Assembly: GCA_015065295.1 (NCBI GenBank)
Contig: SVQN01000017.1
Coordinates: 1 to 41,673, forward strand
Length of the DNA stretch: 41,673 bases
Direction: 5' to 3'
Source of the DNA: Oscillospiraceae bacterium
GTDB lineage: Bacteria > Bacillota > Clostridia > Oscillospirales > CAG-272
A model generated the notes under the pieces. It had not been told where the DNA came from, ran no database searches, and saw only the letters and a list, made by a program, of their open reading frames with translations. The translations under genes and the position numbers were made by a program. Below are positions 37,754 through 41,673 of this stretch, one piece after another. Position 1 is the stretch's first letter. Every line of letters starts with the position of its first letter.

Positions 37754-37987
37754 GTGGAAATGGAGATCATCAAGAAAACCCGCGAAGTGGTCGATGGGGT
37801 AGAGTACAACGTTACATACTTAAAAGGGAAGTACGGGACCTCGACCGTTTACGATCCGGTACGGACACCCGAGCAGCAGGCGAAGCGTGACGAAACGCTG
37901 AGACGTGCCGCAGCGGATTATGCCCGGGCGTGCATCCGCACGATGGGGATCGAATGGGCCAGGAAGCACCTTTCTGTCGAAGAATAA
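37754..37987 (+). CDS. Small unknown early protein
   Basis: 77 residues from GTG 37754 (GAAAGGAAGG site); GTG 37745 is an alternative start. Beta hairpin start (IIKKTREVVDGVEYNVTYLK) and a helical C-terminal part (LRRAAADYARACIRTMGIEW). No family recognised. Confidence 0.55.
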   Translation: MEMEIIKKTREVVDGVEYNVTYLKGKYGTSTVYDPVRTPEQQAKRDETLRRAAADYARACIRTMGIEWARKHLSVEE

Positions 37988-38003
37988 GAAAGGAGCCTTG
38001 GAG

Positions 38004-38216
38004 ATGATGAACATGAAGGACATCGAAGCGGCGATCACCGCAAAGGCGGAAAAGCTCCGCGCAAGAAAGTTATCGGAAGAGTATATCACTCAGAGATACG
38101 ATCATTATTATGCCCTGTACAAAAACGCAGTTCTGGAACACAACGGAATGTCGGTTGATTATTACATCACCTTCAAGGCGTATGAAATAATTGCAAAAGA
38201 GAGGGAGTTAATATGA
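38004..38216 (+). CDS. Small helical early protein
   Basis: 70 residues from ATG 38004 (AAAGGAGCC). Helical and charged (AAITAKAEKLRARKLSEEYI, GMSVDYYITFKAYEIIAKER). Overlaps the next gene by 4 bases. Unknown role. Confidence 0.55.
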   Translation: MMNMKDIEAAITAKAEKLRARKLSEEYITQRYDHYYALYKNAVLEHNGMSVDYYITFKAYEIIAKERELI

Positions 38217-38542
38217 TCGACAACAAACGGCAGCAGGCGATCAATGATGTGATCGGAAGGATTCTGCGGGGGCTGGCATACGATCAGCACATCAACGGGA
38301 TTCCGCTCACGTTTTCGGTAGGTATCAGTGACGGCGCGGACATGATTAATAATGTGATCGTGATCCACGAGGCTCCGGGCGAAATCATCAGGGACATCAT
38401 GTTTCTCGAAGAGCGTTTTCCCGGTGTGAAGGTGGATCAGAAGCGCGGCGGAATCTGGATCGACTGTGAGCATGTGCATCTTGAAAAACGGGAGGTACCG
38501 TTTTTGCGGAAGATTCGTGAACTGGTGGGGTGTCCGGCATGA
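38213..38542 (+). CDS. Unknown early protein
   Basis: 109 residues, ribosome site GAGAGGGAGTTAAT. Alpha/beta (QQAINDVIGRILRGLAYDQH, MINNVIVIHEAPGEIIRDIM). Overlaps the next gene by 4 bases. No family recognised. Confidence 0.58.
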   Translation: MIDNKRQQAINDVIGRILRGLAYDQHINGIPLTFSVGISDGADMINNVIVIHEAPGEIIRDIMFLEERFPGVKVDQKRGGIWIDCEHVHLEKREVPFLRKIRELVGCPA

Positions 38543-38769
38543 CGAAAGACGAAGTGATGTATGCCGCGAAAGAGCGGAAACCGGTCGTCTGCAACGGCAT
38601 CCGGTACCGCAGGATTTCGGCGATCATTTTCCGTTACATCGGAGATACCGACCGGATCGGGATGGCGCATAATGTCCCGAACGAAATGATGCTGGTGGAA
38701 CTGGAGGACCTACACACGAACAGCCGGACCATTGCAAACCCCAGTGCGGTTGAACTGGGGAGGTGGTAA
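38539..38769 (+). CDS. Small unknown early protein
   Basis: 76 residues from ATG 38539 (ATGA overlap). Helix then beta (DEVMYAAKERKPVVCNGIRY, RRISAIIFRYIGDTDRIG). The phrase KPVVCNGIRYRRI is typical of small phage proteins with a tight beta fold. Unknown function. Confidence 0.58.
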   Translation: MTKDEVMYAAKERKPVVCNGIRYRRISAIIFRYIGDTDRIGMAHNVPNEMMLVELEDLHTNSRTIANPSAVELGRW

Positions 38770-38771
38770 CC

Positions 38772-39122
38772 ATGGCGGTTCGGACGACGAAGGTGTGCGA
38801 ACACTGCGGATGCCGGTTTGTCACAGAAGATGCGGAAGCATGGGCGTACAAGCGGTATATGCGGATGCCGGGTGACCGGATGTGCAAGGTACACTGGTTT
38901 CACACATGGAGCTGTCTTGTGGCGGCACAGAAGAAAGCGGATGAATACTTTGAACCGATCTTCCGGGAACAGCGTGAACGGGAGTTGGAGAAAAAGAGGG
39001 AGTATGAACGTCTGCGCCGACGGAAACGGAGAGCGGCAAAAAGGGATGGCGCACGATGCAAGGCTGAACCATCGTGCGCCATCCCAGATAACAAAAGAAA
39101 GGAAGAAAACCTGTCCCCGTAA
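38772..39122 (+). CDS. Small zinc-knuckle protein with basic tail
   Basis: 116 residues from ATG 38772 (GGGAGGTGGTAACC). N-terminal CEHCGCRF knuckle followed by helices and a long Arg/Lys/Glu coiled region (REQRERELEKKREYERLRRR). The last 25 codons run through a 16-bp perfect hairpin (39043-39085), so the natural end of the protein may originally have been elsewhere. Unknown function. Confidence 0.6.
   Translation: MAVRTTKVCEHCGCRFVTEDAEAWAYKRYMRMPGDRMCKVHWFHTWSCLVAAQKKADEYFEPIFREQRERELEKKREYERLRRRKRRAAKRDGARCKAEPSCAIPDNKRKEENLSP
39043..39085. repeat. 16-bp perfect inverted repeat (hairpin) inside an early gene
   Basis: GGGATGGCGCACGATG (39043-39058) is exactly inverted at 39070-39085 around an 11-base loop. 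There is no T-run, so it is not a standard terminator. It lies 86 bases before the replication gene at 39171 and may be a protein- or origin-related structure, an mRNA stabiliser, or a strong pause site. Confidence 0.85.
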
Positions 39123-39170
39123 ACAGTATAGCACACCTGAAACGCGGCCAGGGTACCACGCGAAAAAATA

Positions 39171-39704
39171 ATGAAAAAAAGTTTGGTTATCACGAAACCT
39201 CTTGCGGACAAGCTGATGAAGCTGCCGGCGGAGGTGGTCGGCGGTGCGGTGAAGTATCTGATCCTGCGGGTGTTTGAAGATGCGCCGGAAGATGCGAAGT
39301 ACCGCCCGATCGAGAAAATTCTGGAGGGGAGCCGGAAGACGTCACAGGAAGACTGTGAACGGATTCTGGCGTACCTCAACGGACGTTTGAAAACACGATA
39401 CACGCTGACGGATTCCGTCCGTACAAAGATCAATGCACGTTTTTCGGAAGGATGCACGGTGGAAGATTTCATCACTGTGATCGACACGAAAGCGGAGGAG
39501 TGGATCGGGACGGATGCGGCGAAATACCTCCGTCCGGAAACGCTGTTCGGGACGAAATTCGCGGGCTATCTGAATCAGCGGGCGGTTGAACGGCAGGGAG
39601 AGAAAAAGGACGAAGGCAGTTTTGATACGGATTCGTTCTTTACCGCTTCACTGGAACGCTCTTACAGCAAGGATATAACGGACGATTGTCCGTTTTTGAA
39701 ATAA
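39171..39704 (+). CDS. Replication protein with Phg_2220_C domain
   Basis: 177 residues. The last 100 residues show the conserved phage C-terminal domain (Phg_2220_C): ILAYLNGRLKTRYTLTDSVR, KINARFSEGCTVEDFITVID, KAEEWIGTDAAKYLRPETLF, GTKFAGYLNQ. This domain occurs at the end of replication-initiator proteins of Firmicutes phages. The N-terminal half (ITKPLADKLMKLPAEVVGGA) is short and lacks the usual winged helix. It probably takes part in origin recognition or helicase loading. The ribosome site is weak. Confidence 0.78.
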   Translation: MKKSLVITKPLADKLMKLPAEVVGGAVKYLILRVFEDAPEDAKYRPIEKILEGSRKTSQEDCERILAYLNGRLKTRYTLTDSVRTKINARFSEGCTVEDFITVIDTKAEEWIGTDAAKYLRPETLFGTKFAGYLNQRAVERQGEKKDEGSFDTDSFFTASLERSYSKDITDDCPFLK

Positions 39705-39724
39705 CAAAAGGAAGGGTATCAAAA

Positions 39725-40132
39725 ATGGAAGACTTTGTTTCCAAGGCAATTGAAAAGATCGAGGGTGGGCTGTCCTCGGTGAAAGGTCAGAAGGAAGGTG
39801 TGGTCAAACGTCCGGTCGCGGACGCACTGATCTCGTTCTGCCGTCAGCAGGATGAATTCGCGCAGGCGGTCGTCCAGTCGGAAAAGACGTTCGCGGACTG
39901 CGTGGCGCACGTTGTCGCGGGATGTGGGAACGCACTGTCGGACATTGAAGCCTACCGGAAAGCGGTGGGCTTCTGGTTCCCCGGCGCGGTCGTGGATATG
40001 GTATTGACGATCCGCATGAGCGAGTTCGAGGAACCGGAGAAGGAAGCGGTTCCGGAGGTTCCCGCAAAGCCGGAAAAAGCAAAATCCCAGATGACTGGAA
40101 ATCTGGAATTCTCACTGTTTGAGCTTCTGTGA
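39725..40132 (+). CDS. PcfK-like protein
   Basis: 135 residues from ATG 39725 (AAAAGGAAGGG site). EDFVSKAIEKIEGGLSSVKG, VADALISFCRQQDEFAQAVV, TFADCVAHVVAGCGNALSDI and VGFWFPGAVVDMVLTIRMS match the PcfK-like family, named from conjugative plasmid pCF10. PcfK and PcfJ genes are usually adjacent in Firmicutes mobile elements, as here. Molecular role unknown. Confidence 0.75.
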   Translation: MEDFVSKAIEKIEGGLSSVKGQKEGVVKRPVADALISFCRQQDEFAQAVVQSEKTFADCVAHVVAGCGNALSDIEAYRKAVGFWFPGAVVDMVLTIRMSEFEEPEKEAVPEVPAKPEKAKSQMTGNLEFSLFELL

Positions 40133-40140
40133 GGTGCGGG

Positions 40141-41673
40141 ATGGATATTCTTGATGAAAAATACCGGAGCATACCGCCCGAATGGGAAGATCGGGTATTG
40201 AACCGGGTGGAACATTTCATTTTCTATTATAAATATTCTTACCGGTGCCGTCAGGGCTTCTGCACCCGCTGCGGAGCAGAGCTTGAAGCCTTCCGTGAAG
40301 ACACAAACCTCTGGGCTGAATTTTACCGGGCAAAGCACAACGAGACGGGTTTATGTCCGAACTGCAGGGAACAGATAACATTCAAGGCGACCGGTCGTTT
40401 CCGTAGTTGTAATCCGGAAGGCCTCGGACAGATTATGCGGCTGTTGTTTGTGGAGGTACATTCGCCGGAATGTGTCTGGGTGAGAGGGTTCTACATTATG
40501 ATCCGCTTCCGGAGCTTTTTCAGCAATCCGGAGGTAGAGTTTTCGGAGGAAGTGCGTTATGAGCTGACGCCGGGGAAGGCGGTCATGGCGGCGCGGACAT
40601 ACAGCAATCTGAGCGGACATACCCAATGGAGACGTCGAAAGTCGATCGGTGAACCGTGGCCGTTTACCTGCAATGGATGGACAATTTCGTATGATATTGT
40701 CGGGCTGGAAGATTTACAGAAGACGTTTCTGAAGTACATACCGACAGAAAAATTTTCGGACAGGAAGTATCCGATCAAGCTGAGCGGATACCGCTATGAA
40801 ACAAACCGGGTTCCGTGGGGACGGATTCTTTCCTGTGCGGCGAGATATCCGTTTGCGTTCGAGATGGCGGTGAAGTTCGGTTTGGAAAACCTGTGGGAAC
40901 CGTTGGTGTGTCAAAGCACCAAGAATGCAAACCACATTAACTGGCAGGCGAAGGATGCACGTCAGTTTCTGCGTGGCATCCCGAAACAGGATTATAAAGC
41001 GATCCTGAAAAGCAAGGACATCCTGAACACGATGGATATGTACAAGCATCTGAAAGTGTCCGCCAAAGAAGCGGAGCGGTACAGCACCGGATTTGTCTGG
41101 CATGATGTCGCGGAACTGTCGAAGCAGATTGGCGATGCACCGAAGGCGATCATGGATTATCTGACAAAGCAGGGGTACCGGAACGGCGGGCTGTCCGTCC
41201 TGCGTGACTACCGGAGTTCGGCGGAAGTTCTCGGACGTGATACGGATGTACCGACGATCCGGTGGCCGAAGCATCTGACAGCGGCTCACGACGAATTCAC
41301 GAAGGCGGCACAGCATCTGAAAACGGAGATGAAATATCCGTCATACCGGAAGAAGACTTATCCTCGATACCGGAATTTATATGAATTCGTTGAGGACGGG
41401 TATATGGCGATCGTGCCGGAGCAACTGTCGGACATCAAACTCGAAGGTACGATCCAGCACCATTGTGTCGGCGGGTATCTTGACCGGCACGCGACCGGAA
41501 GCACCATCATCATTTTTATCCGCCGGACGATGCTTCCGGCAATCCCTTTGTATACCGTCGAGATTTCTCCCGACGGAAATCTCCGTCAGATACAGGGGTA
41601 TCACAACGAAGAACGCAACAAACCCACACCGGAAGCGGACGCCTTCGTGAAACGCTGGCTTACCGAAGGCGTC
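40141..41673 (+). CDS. PcfJ-like protein (continues at 127-176)
   Basis: 525 residues when the ends are joined; the last 17 codons and stop come from positions 127-176. The start has a zinc-binding pair (QGFCTRCGAELEAF, HNETGLCPNCREQITFKATG); the C-terminal 120 residues carry the PcfJ signature IVPEQLSDIKLEGTIQHHCV, GGYLDRHATGSTIIIFIR, YTVEISPDGNLRQIQGYHN. PcfJ-like proteins occur in phages and conjugative elements; the HHCVGGY segment with His and Cys looks catalytic, but no activity is known. Adjacent PcfK and DUF3102 genes form a recurring neighbourhood. Confidence 0.85.
   Translation, partial: MDILDEKYRSIPPEWEDRVLNRVEHFIFYYKYSYRCRQGFCTRCGAELEAFREDTNLWAEFYRAKHNETGLCPNCREQITFKATGRFRSCNPEGLGQIMRLLFVEVHSPECVWVRGFYIMIRFRSFFSNPEVEFSEEVRYELTPGKAVMAARTYSNLSGHTQWRRRKSIGEPWPFTCNGWTISYDIVGLEDLQKTFLKYIPTEKFSDRKYPIKLSGYRYETNRVPWGRILSCAARYPFAFEMAVKFGLENLWEPLVCQSTKNANHINWQAKDARQFLRGIPKQDYKAILKSKDILNTMDMYKHLKVSAKEAERYSTGFVWHDVAELSKQIGDAPKAIMDYLTKQGYRNGGLSVLRDYRSSAEVLGRDTDVPTIRWPKHLTAAHDEFTKAAQHLKTEMKYPSYRKKTYPRYRNLYEFVEDGYMAIVPEQLSDIKLEGTIQHHCVGGYLDRHATGSTIIIFIRRTMLPAIPLYTVEISPDGNLRQIQGYHNEERNKPTPEADAFVKRWLTEGV
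41543..41668. repeat. Right copy of 126-bp terminal direct repeat
   Basis: Identical to 1-126. The last five bases of the window (GCGTC, 41669-41673) do not match the left copy and instead make the 3' end GAAGGCGTC inversely complementary to GACGCCTTC at 41638-41646, which looks like a fold-back artefact of the contig end. Confidence 0.9.

Overview
The window reads as one complete, circularly closed genome of a temperate siphovirus-type tailed phage (or excised prophage) of a Firmicutes host, most likely a gut-type Clostridia. Positions 1-126 are repeated at 41543-41668 and one gene (PcfJ-like) reads through that junction, so the unique length is about 41.54 kb. Host inference rests on gene types (serine integrase, Ltp and copper-amine-oxidase-stalk surface protein, BspA-type repeats, PcfK/PcfJ, DUF2321), strong AGGAGG-type ribosome sites and a moderately GC-rich coding style; no database was searched.

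Layout. 35.0-41.7 kb and on through the junction to about 4.0 kb is the early, rightward region: many small unknown proteins, a Phg_2220_C-type replication protein, PcfK, PcfJ, a DUF3102 protein, an HUH-motif Rep-like protein, a VRR-NUC nuclease and an HNH nuclease. Terminase genes follow (4.1-6.4 kb), then a visibly AT-richer block of unknown small genes (6.4-8.7 kb), the head genes (portal, protease, capsid; 8.8-13.2 kb), connector genes, tail tube, tail chaperones with a -1 frameshift, tape measure, tail tip and fibres (13.2-26.4 kb) and a lysis cassette with an M23 endolysin and holin-like proteins (26.8-28.2 kb).

28.5-30.9 kb is a separately transcribed cassette (own promoter and terminators) of six small genes, including a jelly-roll/TNF-like and a ferritin-like protein, in the usual place for lysogenic-conversion genes. 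30.9-34.9 kb is the lysogeny module, mostly leftward: serine integrase with an inverted-repeat candidate attP at its 3' end, a membrane-anchored HTH-like protein, a monocistronic 37-aa gene on the other strand, an Ltp-type surface protein and an XRE repressor, facing a strong early promoter with shared AGCAC operator motifs.

The most striking event is a 1,022-bp IS630-family element inserted at a TA dinucleotide between codons 6 and 7 of the head maturation protease gene. Removing the element and one TA restores a 223-codon reading frame exactly. The phage is therefore either defective, present as a mixed population, or rescues the protease from an in-frame ATG inside the IS end. Other points of interest are the BspA-type leucine-rich-repeat fibre with near-identical 69-nt repeats, a tRNA-sized structured intergenic element, a 16-bp perfect hairpin inside an early gene, and a reverse-oriented DUF2321 gene in the early operon.
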